NCBI GenBank assembly: GCA_003094535.1 | Contig: NATV01000105.1 | Span: 20,525 to 84,524 of the forward strand | From: a gamma proteobacterium symbiont of Ctena orbiculata | GTDB taxonomy: Bacteria; Pseudomonadota; Gammaproteobacteria; Chromatiales; Chromatiaceae | DNA: 64,000 nt | Reading direction: 5' to 3' | Part shown: positions 40,370-50,140 of the stretch, piece by piece | Numbering within the stretch: the first letter of the stretch is position 1 | Layout: each line of letters begins with the position of its first letter | Program-made: the position numbers and the translations under genes | The notes under the pieces: model-generated | What the model saw: the letters and a program-made list of their open reading frames with translations, nothing else | Told to the model about the DNA's origin: nothing | Database searches by the model: none

Positions 40370-41776
40370 GTGTGCGGCATGGGTCTGTCCTCCGTCACAA
40401 GCACCATTTTCGCCGCCGACTGGGTGATCTCCCCGAGCGTCGGACTCCAGCACATCTACACCGATAACGCCCTCCTCACCAACGAAGATCCGGCGACTGA
40501 CAACATCACCGTGGTCAGACCTACCCTGTCGCTGCTCAAGGAGGGGGGCAGGGCGACCCTGGATTTCAACTATGCCCCCGAATACCGCCACTACTGGGAT
40601 GAGACCCATGACAACGAGGCCGTGCACTTCCTGCGCGGCGACGGCAATATAGAACTTGCGGAAAATCACCTGTTTCTCGATGGCTGGGTGAGGGCGGATA
40701 GAACCAACATCACCAGTTCGGGAAGATCCAGTACCCGGGGCCTGACCGGTGCCGTCGACGATACCGACTACTACACGGTGGGACTTAGCCCCTATTTAAC
40801 CGCGAAACTGGGTGACTTCAGCGTCGTTGAAGCCAGGCTCATCGGCGACAAAGTCAAATATTCGGAAGATATCGATAACGACAGCACAGGCAAGCGGGCA
40901 GAGCTCGCATTTGGCAGCGGCAGCATGTTTACCAGCCAGATATGGGAGGTGCTGTTCCAACAGAGTAATGTGGATTACGAGAATCAGGATGATGACAACG
41001 AAATAAGGATATTTCGCGCAGAACTCATACAGCAGTTGACCGCGCAGTGGGCGCTCGCCTTCTCCGCCGGTTACGAGGAGTATGAACTGGTGCTGTCGGA
41101 CGACAGGGACGACTCAACCTGGAGCCTGGGGGCAATCTACACGCCCACTTCCCGGACGCGCATCGCAGTGGGTGGTGGCGAGCGTTCATTCGGCGATGAC
41201 TACTATTTCGATTTCAGCCATCGAACGGGTAAAACCGTATGGACTGCCACTTATGAGCAGGACTTTATCAGTGCGCGGGACGAACTGGGCGCGCAACCGC
41301 TGTTCGAACGCCTGGATGCATTTGGCAACCTGGTGCGGGATCCGATCCTGGAATCGACCACGGTACTGGTTCGCAGCGGCTACAGCCCCACCCTCAACGA
41401 GGACTATTATGAGACCGAGCGATTCTCCGCACAGTTTGTCTATCAGACGCTTCGGTCAAGTCTGACCTTGCGGGCCAGTCATCTCGAGCGAAATTACGAC
41501 CGCACTGAAAGCGATACCGAAGACACCTCGCTGGCCCTGGTCCTGAGCCGCAGATTGACCCGAATGACCACCGGTTACCTTCATCTCACCGGCAATGATC
41601 ACAAAGAGAATAACCTGGTCTACGATCAGTGGTCTGGCATGCTGGGTATGGCTTATCAGTTTAGTGCCGACAGCAGGATCGATTTCAACATCAACCGTCT
41701 CGAACGGGATGCAGAGAGAGAGGCTGACAGTTATACGGAGAATTCCGCCAGTATTACCTTCAGAACCCAACTCTAA
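40370..41776 (+). CDS. outer-membrane beta-barrel protein, TIGR03016-like PEP-CTERM-associated family; 5' end apparently frameshifted
   Basis: The readable frame gives ~468 residues. A signal-peptide end (SSVTSTIFA|ADW) is followed by a beta-rich barrel with alternating aromatic residues, starting SPSVGLQHIYTDNALL, as in TIGR03016 proteins found with PEP-CTERM/exopolysaccharide systems. The frame lacks an upstream ATG: an in-frame TGA lies at 40319 and the first usable codon is GTG 40370 without a ribosome-binding site. A strong site (AAGGACGAG) precedes ATG 40294, whose frame (MIIKKLNHLNMDQSLW...) is offset by one base. A one-base indel near 40330-40370 would join them. Confidence 0.7.
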   Translation: MCGMGLSSVTSTIFAADWVISPSVGLQHIYTDNALLTNEDPATDNITVVRPTLSLLKEGGRATLDFNYAPEYRHYWDETHDNEAVHFLRGDGNIELAENHLFLDGWVRADRTNITSSGRSSTRGLTGAVDDTDYYTVGLSPYLTAKLGDFSVVEARLIGDKVKYSEDIDNDSTGKRAELAFGSGSMFTSQIWEVLFQQSNVDYENQDDDNEIRIFRAELIQQLTAQWALAFSAGYEEYELVLSDDRDDSTWSLGAIYTPTSRTRIAVGGGERSFGDDYYFDFSHRTGKTVWTATYEQDFISARDELGAQPLFERLDAFGNLVRDPILESTTVLVRSGYSPTLNEDYYETERFSAQFVYQTLRSSLTLRASHLERNYDRTESDTEDTSLALVLSRRLTRMTTGYLHLTGNDHKENNLVYDQWSGMLGMAYQFSADSRIDFNINRLERDAEREADSYTENSASITFRTQL

Positions 41777-41787
41777 AGCGCCGGGTA

Positions 41788-41816
41788 GTTGAAATTTTGT
41801 TTTGAATCCCCATATC
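41788..41816 (+). promoter_or_regulatory. sigma-32 heat-shock promoter of htpG
   Basis: GTTGAAA (41788-41794), a 13-bp spacer and CCCCATAT (41808-41815) match the sigma-32 consensus closely. It ends ~68 bp before the htpG start. Confidence 0.75.
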
Positions 41817-41883
41817 AGGGGACGAAAAAAACTATCCTGATTTTGCATCATCAATCCAAATCGTTCGGAGACCTAACCTAGAC

Positions 41884-43791
41884 ATGAGTGTTGAAGCCCA
41901 TAAGGAAACCCTTGAATTTCAAGCAGAAGTAAGCCAGGTGCTCAACCTGGTAATCCGCTCCCTCTACAGTAACAAGGAGATATTCCTCCGCGAACTGATA
42001 TCCAACGCCTCGGATGCCGCGGAAAAACTGAGATTTGAATCCCTGACGGATGAGGCCCTGTTCGAGGATGATCCGGAACTGAAGGTGAGGGTAACCATCG
42101 ACCAGGAGGCGGGAACCGTCACCATCTCCGACAACGGTATCGGGATGAGTCGTCAGGAGGTATCGGAGACCATCGGCAGCATCGCCAGTTCTGGCACGCG
42201 CAAATTTTTTGAGTCCCTCTCCGGGGACCAGACCAAGGACAGCGAATTGATCGGCCAGTTCGGGGTCGGTTTCTACTCCGCCTTCATTGTTGCCGACAAG
42301 GTGACCATCGTGACCCGCCGCGCCGGTTTGGGCACTGAACACGGCGTTCGCTGGGAGTCGGAGGGGGAGGGTTCCTACACCATCGAAAACCTCGATAAGC
42401 CGGGCCGCGGCACGGATGTCACGCTCCATCTGCGAGAGGACGAAAAGGAGTTTCTGGAGAGTAATCGACTGCGCAGCGTTATCTCCAAGTTCTCCGACCA
42501 CATCACCATCCCGGTGGAGATGGAGAAGGAGTACTACGGCGAAGATGAGGAGAAGCCGGAGACGCCGGAGTTCGAACGGGTCAATAAGGGGACGGCGCTG
42601 TGGATGCGAAATCGCAGCGAGATCTCCGAAGAGGAGTACCAGGAGTTTTACAAACACGTCTCCCACGATTTCGAGAATCCGCTGCTTTACGTCCATAACA
42701 AGGTCGAGGGAAACAACGAATATACGGCCCTGCTCTATGTACCGCAGCGGGCGCCGTTCGATCTCTGGGACAGGGATCAGAAACATGGCGTGAAACTCTT
42801 CGTGCGCCGGGTATTCATCATGGACGAGGCGGATAAGCTGATGCCACGCTATCTGCGTTTCGTCAAAGGTGTGGTCGATTCCGACGATCTGCCGCTGAAC
42901 GTATCGCGGGAGATACTGCAGCACAACCGCAAGATCGACACCATTCGCCAGGCCAATGTGAAGCGCGTGCTGAGTGCGTTGGAGAAGCTGGCGGAAGATG
43001 ACAAGGAGAAGTACCAGACCTTTTGGGATCAATTTGGCAAGGTGATGAAAGAGGGACCGGCGGAAGACTACCCCAATCGGGAACGCATCGCCGGCCTGTT
43101 GCGCTTCGCCAGTACCGACACGGACTCGGACGAGCAAACTGTCTCCCTGGCGGACTATGTATTGCGGATGCAGGATGGCCAGGAGAAGATCTACTATATC
43201 ACCGCCGACTCACCGGCCGCCGCACGCTACAGCCCCCATCTCGAGGTGCTGAAGAAGAAGGGGGTCGAGGTGTTGTTGCTCTCCGACCGGGTCGATGAGT
43301 GGCTGGTGACGAGCCTCACCGAATTTGACGGCAAGACACTGCAGTCGGTGGCCAAGGGTGCCCTCGACCTGGGCGATCTGGAGGATAAGGAAGAGAAGGA
43401 GAGCACGGAGAAACAGACTGAAGCGCACAAGAAGCTGCTGCAACGGATGCAGGACGTGCTGGGGGAAGCGGTAAAAGAGATCCGGGTCAGCCAGCGCCTG
43501 ACCGACTCCCCCGCCTGCCTGGTGGTGGAGGAGCATGATATGAGCGCCAATCTCGCCAGGGTGCTCAAATCGGTGGGACAGGATGCCCCGCAAACCAAGC
43601 CGATCATGGAGATCAACGCAACCCATCCGTTGGTCGGGCGCCTGGAGGGTGAAGAGGATAGTGATCGCTTTGGTGACCTGACCAAGGTGCTTTTCGATCA
43701 GGCCCAGCTCGCGGAAGGTGGCCAACTCGACGACCCTGCCGCCTTCGTACGGCGCCTCAATAGCTTAATGCTAAAGCTTGCGGGAGGCTGA
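41884..43791 (+). CDS. htpG: chaperone protein HtpG (Hsp90)
   Basis: 635 residues, standard length. GHKL ATPase motifs are present: ELISNASDAAEKLRF, DNGIGMS, GSIASSGT and IGQFGVGFYSAFIV. The middle domain has RRVFIMDEADKLMPRYLRF and VSREILQHNR, and the C-terminal dimerisation domain follows. It is the ATP-dependent cytosolic Hsp90. Expression should be heat-inducible through the promoter at 41788-41816. Confidence 0.97.
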   Translation: MSVEAHKETLEFQAEVSQVLNLVIRSLYSNKEIFLRELISNASDAAEKLRFESLTDEALFEDDPELKVRVTIDQEAGTVTISDNGIGMSRQEVSETIGSIASSGTRKFFESLSGDQTKDSELIGQFGVGFYSAFIVADKVTIVTRRAGLGTEHGVRWESEGEGSYTIENLDKPGRGTDVTLHLREDEKEFLESNRLRSVISKFSDHITIPVEMEKEYYGEDEEKPETPEFERVNKGTALWMRNRSEISEEEYQEFYKHVSHDFENPLLYVHNKVEGNNEYTALLYVPQRAPFDLWDRDQKHGVKLFVRRVFIMDEADKLMPRYLRFVKGVVDSDDLPLNVSREILQHNRKIDTIRQANVKRVLSALEKLAEDDKEKYQTFWDQFGKVMKEGPAEDYPNRERIAGLLRFASTDTDSDEQTVSLADYVLRMQDGQEKIYYITADSPAAARYSPHLEVLKKKGVEVLLLSDRVDEWLVTSLTEFDGKTLQSVAKGALDLGDLEDKEEKESTEKQTEAHKKLLQRMQDVLGEAVKEIRVSQRLTDSPACLVVEEHDMSANLARVLKSVGQDAPQTKPIMEINATHPLVGRLEGEEDSDRFGDLTKVLFDQAQLAEGGQLDDPAAFVRRLNSLMLKLAGG

Positions 43792-43948
43792 TAGCCTCGG
43801 CATACCGGGTCTTCAGCAAATCCAACCATGGGGGAGAGAGCAAGAGGGGGGCTTTTCTCTCTCCTCCATAAACGCCCTATATCCACCCATTGATAGCCTC
43901 GACTGGTTCAAGCCTCTAGAGCGTGGCAAACTTCCTCGACCCTGATAA

Positions 43949-44614
<666 letters not shown>

Positions 44615-44647
44615 GACCCTCCTGGGCTGATTTGCACGATCGCAGAA

Positions 44648-44677
44648 GGAGAGACCGCAATCAGCTGCGGTCTCTCC
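44648..44677 (+). terminator. stem-loop after adk
   Basis: A 12-bp perfect stem, GGAGAGACCGCA...TGCGGTCTCTCC, with a 6-base loop, 34 bp after the adk stop. No T tract follows, so it may be a Rho-type or processing hairpin. Confidence 0.45.
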
Positions 44678-44841
44678 GAAATCTACAGCCGCGTGATAAA
44701 GAGACGGTTTGTAAACGCATCCCCAGTGCAGATACGAAGTAACCATCCGGTATCGGTGGCCTATGTGATTCCGGGAAGAATTAAATTGGCTATTCTGATA
44801 CCATCATTTCAATATTATTCGTTTCGCCAAGGGGCTGTGAT

Positions 44842-45219
44842 GTGGCTGTAGTAGAACTGACCAAAGAAAACTTCGAATCGACGATCACAGACAACGATTT
44901 TGTCATCGTTGACTTTTGGGCTCCCTGGTGTGGGCCATGCCGATCCTTCGCGCCTACCTACGAGAAGGTTTCCGAGGATCACGAGAATATCGTATTCGGC
45001 AAGGTCAATACCGAGGAAGAGCAGGAATTGGCGATGCACTTTCAGGTGCGCTCGATTCCCACATTGATGATCTTTCGCGACAATATCATAATCTTTTCCC
45101 AACCGGGCGCGCTGCCGGAATCCGCCTTTCGCGAGCTACTGAGTAAAGCGGGCGAACTGGATATGAACGAGGTTCGCGCCCAGGTCGAAGCGGAGCAGCA
45201 GAAGGGACAAAACGCCTGA
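44842..45219 (+). CDS. thioredoxin family protein
   Basis: 125 residues starting with GTG 44842 behind AAGGGG. The classic active site WCGPC is at 29-33 and the cis-Pro loop is VRSIPTLMIF. A charged C-terminal extension (DMNEVRAQVEAEQQKGQNA) goes beyond standard thioredoxin. It should be a cytoplasmic disulfide reductase; the extension distinguishes it from the housekeeping TrxA. A single-gene unit. Confidence 0.88.
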   Translation: MAVVELTKENFESTITDNDFVIVDFWAPWCGPCRSFAPTYEKVSEDHENIVFGKVNTEEEQELAMHFQVRSIPTLMIFRDNIIIFSQPGALPESAFRELLSKAGELDMNEVRAQVEAEQQKGQNA

Positions 45220-45339
45220 TCCTCCGATTCAGCCTTCGGCGGCTACCTGTTTTGAGAGGTCCGTCAACGGCGGGCAGTCAAGGCGAGTTCGCGAACGCGC
45301 GATACTTACCCTAAAACACGCTGTACTTAGCTTCCAGGT

Positions 45340-45411
45340 GGCAAAGCGATCCGCTGCATGGCGGTGATCGCCGAGCTGTGCTCAGCGAGAAATGCGCCTG
45401 CCACAAGATTG
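45340..45411 (+). ncRNA. candidate structured RNA between the thioredoxin gene and DUF1249
   Basis: The 45220-45488 gap contains nested complementary arms: GTGGCA (near 45343) with TGCCAC (near 45400), enclosing GCGATC...GATCGC and GAGC-TGT-GCTC hairpins. A strong terminator follows directly. No protein frame fits and no known RNA family was recognised. A clear promoter was not found, so this could instead be the 3' UTR of the thioredoxin transcript. Confidence 0.3.
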
Positions 45412-45444
45412 ACCCTGGATGAGGGTGTTATCCAGGGTTTTTTT
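45412..45444 (+). terminator. intrinsic terminator
   Basis: ACCCTGGAT...ATCCAGGGT stem with a 9-base loop and a run of seven T residues. It ends the thioredoxin transcript or a small RNA. Confidence 0.85.
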
Positions 45445-45488
45445 GTAGGCCCGGCCTTCAGTCACCCCACTATAATAGTGCATGCCTG

Positions 45489-46004
45489 ATGAAGAGAGAG
45501 TTGATACGATCCATGTACAGTACCGGTTACCCCTGGAGCCTGAACAAGCTGTTGGCCACGCGGCCAAGCATGGGCATGGTGCTGGATCTCAGCGAGGAAA
45601 ACTACGCATTGCTGATGCGCCTTGCTCCCGCGCTGGGTGATTTCTCGGGCAAATACCAATCCAACCTTGAGCATGGCATGGATCTCCATCTTGAAGTTCA
45701 GGAGCAGACGCCATACACAACCCTCGTCCATCTGACCTACTATTTCAGCCATGCCGTGGGCGACTATCCAGACCCTGATGCCACCCTCAGGATCTATCAC
45801 GACTCGAAGCAGATCGATGTCCTGGATCTTCGACAATCGAGCCTGCCGTTGCATCGATGGGGGGACAATCCAACCCTCGATCAGCGCTGGCGGATCAACC
45901 TTTTTCTCTCCAAATGGCTACGCTACTGTGTGGCGCAGGGGCATAGGTTTGCCGCGAAAGATCGTGTGTTTTCTAGCAGTTTGCTACAGCCGGAATATAC
46001 CTGA
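45489..46004 (+). CDS. DUF1249 domain protein (YqiB-like)
   Basis: 171 residues. The DUF1249 pattern is clear: YENYALLMRLAP-like start (EENYALLMRLAPALGDFSG), LVHLTYYFSHAVGDYPDPDA, LRIYHDSKQIDVL and a Trp/Leu-rich C-terminus (NLFLSKWLRYCVAQGH). In Enterobacteria the homologue YqiB lies beside cpdA; its function is not established. ATG 45489 has no strong ribosome-binding site, and ATG 45513 is an alternative. Confidence 0.8.
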   Translation: MKRELIRSMYSTGYPWSLNKLLATRPSMGMVLDLSEENYALLMRLAPALGDFSGKYQSNLEHGMDLHLEVQEQTPYTTLVHLTYYFSHAVGDYPDPDATLRIYHDSKQIDVLDLRQSSLPLHRWGDNPTLDQRWRINLFLSKWLRYCVAQGHRFAAKDRVFSSSLLQPEYT

Positions 46005-46172
46005 GTAAAGTGCTGGGAAGTCAGAATCTCATGACTTTGGGTACTCGCCGTGGCATTCAGTTTGGGGTACATTACAACGATATGTTGAGAAATCTGGATG
46101 GCTCCGGGTAATTCAAGGGATTGCAAGTCCGGCATCCTTATATAAACAAGAGGGACCTGATGAGATACAAAG

Positions 46173-46823
46173 ATGATCAAAGTTTTGCTGGTTGATGATC
46201 ACGAGCTGATCAGAACCGGTGTAAAAGGCATCTTGGACAAAGCCCACGATATCGATGTCTCCGGGGAAGCATCGAATGGTGAAGAAGCGATTGAACTGGT
46301 GCAAAAGATTTCTCCGGATGTCGTGCTTATGGATGTCAATATGCCGGGCATGGGCGGTATCGAGGCGACTCGCAGATTGTTGCGTATCAAGCCCGACCTC
46401 AAGGTTATCGCCCTGACCGTTCTCGACGACGATCCCTTTCCTTCCCGCCTGCATGAAGTGGGGGCGATGGGTTTCCTCACCAAGGGCTGTCCTGCGGATG
46501 AGATGATTCGTGCCATCAGGGCGGTGGATGGCGGTCATCACTACATCGCCTCGGACGTGGCCAGGAAACATACGCTCACAGAGTGGCAGGGTAGTTCCGA
46601 CAATCCCTTCAAGGTGCTTTCATCGAGGGAAATACAGGTACTGTTACAGATTCTCGAGGGGCACAAGAACCTGGAAATCTCGGATATCCTCTCTCTCAGT
46701 CCGAAGACCGTCAGCACCTACAGGCAGCGCATCTACGATAAACTCGACATCAAAAACGATGTTGAACTGACCCGCCTTGCCTATCGGCACGGAATCCTGA
46801 AAGACAGCGAAAACAGTACATGA
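46173..46823 (+). CDS. gacA: LuxR/FixJ-family response regulator GacA/UvrY
   Basis: 216 residues. Receiver domain with Asp8-Asp9 pocket, phospho-acceptor Asp54 (VVLMDVNMPGMGG) and Lys in TKGCP. The LuxR helix-turn-helix is LSSREIQVLLQILEGHKNLE followed by LSLSPKTVSTYRQRIYDKLD. Position directly upstream of uvrC and pgsA is diagnostic for UvrY/GacA. In the family it activates the Csr/Rsm small RNAs. Its stop overlaps the next start (ATGA). The BarA/GacS kinase is not in the window. Confidence 0.9.
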   Translation: MIKVLLVDDHELIRTGVKGILDKAHDIDVSGEASNGEEAIELVQKISPDVVLMDVNMPGMGGIEATRRLLRIKPDLKVIALTVLDDDPFPSRLHEVGAMGFLTKGCPADEMIRAIRAVDGGHHYIASDVARKHTLTEWQGSSDNPFKVLSSREIQVLLQILEGHKNLEISDILSLSPKTVSTYRQRIYDKLDIKNDVELTRLAYRHGILKDSENST

Positions 46824-47452
46824 CCTTCAATGCAAAGTGCCGACTTTGCCCCCGCCTGGTTGACTTTCTTGGCCAAGTGAAGGCCGATTATCCCGACTAT
46901 CACGCAGCGCCGGTGGCGCCCTTCGGCGATGCGGAGGCCCGCTTGCTGGTAGTCGGTCTTGCGCCCGGCCTGCATGGGGCCAATGCCACCGGTCGTCCCT
47001 TTACCGGCGATCATGCCGGGATCCTGCTCTATCAGACCCTTTACGATTTCGATTTTTCAAATCAGCCCGAGGCCAGCTCGCGAAACGACGGCCTTGAACT
47101 CCGCGACTGCAGGATAACCAATGCGGTGAAATGCCTGCCCCCTCAGAACAAACCGGTGGGCAGCGAAATCAACCAGTGCAACGGTTATCTGCGCAGCGAA
47201 CTGGATCGGATGCCGGCGAACAGTCTGATCCTGAGCCTGGGCTCGATCGCCCACCAGGCAGTCATCAAGGCCCTGGGACTGAAACAGAAGGCCTTTGCCT
47301 TCGCCCACGCCAGGGAGCATCGCTTGAGCGACGATCGATTGATGATCGATTCCTATCACTGCAGTCGCTACAACACCCAGACCCGCAGGCTTACCCCGGC
47401 GATGTTTCAGCAGGTCTTCCGGCGTGCCCGGTCATTGCTCGACAATCGATAG
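46820..47452 (+). CDS. uracil-DNA glycosylase family protein (type 5/UDGb-like)
   Basis: 210 residues with iron-sulfur-type cysteines at the N-terminus (CRLCPRL) and CRITNAVKCLPP in the middle. Motif A is GLAPGLHGANATGRPFTGDH and motif B is near SYHCSRYNTQTRR. The Ala-rather-than-Asp/Glu pattern of motif A fits family 5 (UDGb), which removes uracil, hypoxanthine and related lesions. It sits between gacA (4-bp overlap) and uvrC, grouping two DNA-repair genes. Confidence 0.85.
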   Translation: MTFNAKCRLCPRLVDFLGQVKADYPDYHAAPVAPFGDAEARLLVVGLAPGLHGANATGRPFTGDHAGILLYQTLYDFDFSNQPEASSRNDGLELRDCRITNAVKCLPPQNKPVGSEINQCNGYLRSELDRMPANSLILSLGSIAHQAVIKALGLKQKAFAFAHAREHRLSDDRLMIDSYHCSRYNTQTRRLTPAMFQQVFRRARSLLDNR

Positions 47453-47627
47453 CTCTGTGTCTTGTCTTACACTCCGGATAACGGCTATCAGATCCGTTGG
47501 TCTGCAGTGTTGCAGAAGGCAAGATTCCGCATAGATAGCGTTGGTTCAGCCGCCGTCGCGCTGTCGCCTCAAGGTTAAAGCTTGGTAATATCGCCAATTC
47601 CACTAGAGGTATGACTATTTCTGAACC

Positions 47628-49451
47628 ATGCAGCCGCGGGAAGCATTCGATTATGCCGGTTTTCTCAATACCCTGACCACCAGGCCGGGGGTCTATCGCA
47701 TGCTCAATGCCGCGGGCGACGTACTCTATGTGGGCAAGGCGAAGAACCTGAAAAAGCGGGTCGCCAGCTATTTTACCCGCAGCCTCAATCAGCGTATCCA
47801 ATTGATGGTGGGGCAGATCGCGCAGATCGAGGTCATTGTCACGCATACGGAAGCGGAGGCCCTGCTGCTCGAAAACCACCTCATCAAGTCCCTTAAACCC
47901 AAATACAACGTACTGCTGCGGGACGATAAGAGTTATCCCTATATCTATCTCTCCACCGATCATCGCTATCCCGCGCTCTCATTCAGGCGGGGTGCGCGGC
48001 GGGGCAAGGGGCGCTATTTCGGTCCCTATCCCAGTGCCGCATCGACACGGGAGACCCTGCAGGTGCTGCAGAAGCTGTTTCCGGTGCGCCAATGCGAGGA
48101 GAGCTTCTTCCGCAACCGCTCCAGGGCCTGTCTGCAGTATCAGATCAAACGTTGTACCGCGCCCTGTGTCGGCCAGGTCTCGGCGCAGGCGTACGGGGAG
48201 GATGTAGATCATGCGGTGCTGTTTCTGGAAGGCAAGACCAGCCAGGTCATCGATGAACTCGTGGCGCGGATGGAGCAGGCCTCCGGCGAACTCAATTTCG
48301 AACAGGCGGCCATCTACCGGGATCAGATTAAACACCTGAGGAGGATCCAGGAGAGGCAGTATGTCAGCGGAGAGGGGGGCGATCTGGATATCGTCGCCCT
48401 GGCGAAACGGGGAGGGAGCGTCTGCATCCAGGTCTTCTACATTCGCTCGGGGCGCAATCTCGGCAACAAGTCGTTCTATCCGTCGGCACCGCGGGATGCC
48501 AGCGAAGCAACGATCCTGCAGGCATTCGTCTCCCAGTACTATCTGGAAAAACCGGTTCCGAGCGAGATTATCCTCACCCGGCAGCTGGCGGAGCAGGCCC
48601 TGCTGCAGGAGGTGTTGAGCCAGCAGGCCGATAAACGGGTCCGCATCAGCAGCCGGGTGCGCGGGGAACGTGCCCGCTGGTTGAAAATGGCCCAGGGGAA
48701 CGCCGAGATGGCGCTGCAGGCCAGGCTCAATGCCCAGGCCGGCATGGAGGAGCGGTTGCTGGCCCTGCAGCAGGCGCTGCAGTTGCAGGCGCTTCCCGAA
48801 CGCATGGAGTGCTTCGACATCAGCCATACCCGGGGGGAGTCAACGGTCGCCTCCTGTGTCGTGTTCAATGAGCAGGGGCCCCTCAAATCGGACTACAGAC
48901 GCTTCAATATCGAGGATATCACCCCGGGGGATGATTATGCCGCCATGGCCCAGGCCCTGGACCGTCGCTATCGAAGGATCAAGAAAGGTGAGGTGGCGCT
49001 GCCCGATATCCTCTTCATCGACGGCGGCAAGGGTCAGATCGGCGCCGTCCATGAGCGCCTGCAGGACCTGGGCGTCTCGGGTTTGACCCTGGTTGGGGTG
49101 GCGAAAGGCGTGGATCGGAGGGCCGGTATGGAACAGCTCTTCTTGTTGGGGCGCAAGGCACCCATTATACTGCCAGCTGATTCAGCGGCATTGCATTTGA
49201 TCCAGCAGATTCGGGACGAAGCCCATCGCTTTGCGATCACGGCGCACCGACAGCGACGTTCAAAGACCCGAAACCGCTCTATTCTGGAGCAGATACCCGG
49301 TATAGGCCCCAAGCGCAGGCAGCGATTGATGAAGCAGTTTGGCGGTCTGCAAGAGCTCTCGAGGGCAGGGATAGAGGATATATCCAGTGTCGAGGGTATC
49401 AGTACAGCCTTAGCGGAGCAGATCTATCATGCATTTCATGAGAAGGGTTAG
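47628..49451 (+). CDS. uvrC: excinuclease ABC subunit C
   Basis: 607 residues. GIY-YIG nuclease domain (RPGVYRMLNAAGDVLYVGKA), a UVR motif near 200-235 (QASGELNFEQAAIYRDQIKH), an RNase-H-like C-terminal nuclease (CFDISHTRGESTVASCVVFN, LFIDGGKGQI), and a tandem helix-hairpin-helix (LEQIPGIGPKRRQRLMKQFG). It makes both incisions in nucleotide excision repair with UvrA and UvrB. A 9-bp gap to pgsA indicates co-transcription. Confidence 0.97.
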   Translation: MQPREAFDYAGFLNTLTTRPGVYRMLNAAGDVLYVGKAKNLKKRVASYFTRSLNQRIQLMVGQIAQIEVIVTHTEAEALLLENHLIKSLKPKYNVLLRDDKSYPYIYLSTDHRYPALSFRRGARRGKGRYFGPYPSAASTRETLQVLQKLFPVRQCEESFFRNRSRACLQYQIKRCTAPCVGQVSAQAYGEDVDHAVLFLEGKTSQVIDELVARMEQASGELNFEQAAIYRDQIKHLRRIQERQYVSGEGGDLDIVALAKRGGSVCIQVFYIRSGRNLGNKSFYPSAPRDASEATILQAFVSQYYLEKPVPSEIILTRQLAEQALLQEVLSQQADKRVRISSRVRGERARWLKMAQGNAEMALQARLNAQAGMEERLLALQQALQLQALPERMECFDISHTRGESTVASCVVFNEQGPLKSDYRRFNIEDITPGDDYAAMAQALDRRYRRIKKGEVALPDILFIDGGKGQIGAVHERLQDLGVSGLTLVGVAKGVDRRAGMEQLFLLGRKAPIILPADSAALHLIQQIRDEAHRFAITAHRQRRSKTRNRSILEQIPGIGPKRRQRLMKQFGGLQELSRAGIEDISSVEGISTALAEQIYHAFHEKG

Positions 49452-49459
49452 CGATCAAA

Positions 49460-50044
49460 ATGTGGAATATTCCTAACATTCTCACACTGTTACGAATTGT
49501 CCTGATACCGGTGTTCGTGGTGTTTTTCTACCTGCCCGTCGAGTGGGCCCGGTTCAGCTGCGCGGTGGTGTTCTCGGTTGCCGCCGTCACCGACTGGTTT
49601 GACGGCTATCTGGCCAGGCGCTGGGGCCAGGTATCCCCCTTCGGCGCCTTTCTCGATCCGGTGGCGGACAAGCTGATGGTGGCGGTCTCCCTGTTGCTGC
49701 TGGTACAGTCGGAGCCGACGCCCGCATTCGCCATCCCCGCCGCGGTGATCATCGGTCGGGAGATCACCATATCCGCGCTGCGTGAGTGGATGGCCGAACT
49801 TGGCGCCAGGACGATGGTTGCGGTCTCCCTGATCGGCAAGTTCAAGACCGCGGTGCAGATGATTGCCATCCTGCTGCTGATCTATGAAAAGCCCCTGTGG
49901 GGCATTCCCATCTACACCGTCGGTTTCGTGTTGCTCTACATAGCGGCCATCCTCACGCTCTGGTCGATGGTGATCTATCTGCGTGCCGCCTGGCCCAGTC
50001 TGCTGGGTGAACGCCGCATGAGCGGGTCATTGGAACGGAAGTAG
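49460..50044 (+). CDS. pgsA: CDP-diacylglycerol-glycerol-3-phosphate 3-phosphatidyltransferase
   Basis: 194 residues, multi-spanning membrane protein. The CDP-alcohol phosphotransferase signature is complete (DWFDGYLARRWGQVSPFG followed by FLDPVADK). Starts with WNIPNILTLLRIVLIPVFVV, as PgsA proteins do. It makes phosphatidylglycerol phosphate, the committed step to phosphatidylglycerol and cardiolipin. It ends the gacA-udg-uvrC-pgsA unit. Confidence 0.96.
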   Translation: MWNIPNILTLLRIVLIPVFVVFFYLPVEWARFSCAVVFSVAAVTDWFDGYLARRWGQVSPFGAFLDPVADKLMVAVSLLLLVQSEPTPAFAIPAAVIIGREITISALREWMAELGARTMVAVSLIGKFKTAVQMIAILLLIYEKPLWGIPIYTVGFVLLYIAAILTLWSMVIYLRAAWPSLLGERRMSGSLERK

Positions 50045-50140
50045 ATAGGGAGCCCACACCCGTCATAACCGCAATTCCCGGACCCTTGAACTGCTAAGCT
50101 TAGCAATAGGGGATATTGAAGTAATTAGAGGAGGTTTAGG

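Noticed and set aside
43832..43866. GGAGAGAG...CTCTCTCC stem after htpG
   Set aside because: Purine/pyrimidine-rich stem with a long loop and no T tract; not strong enough to call a terminator.
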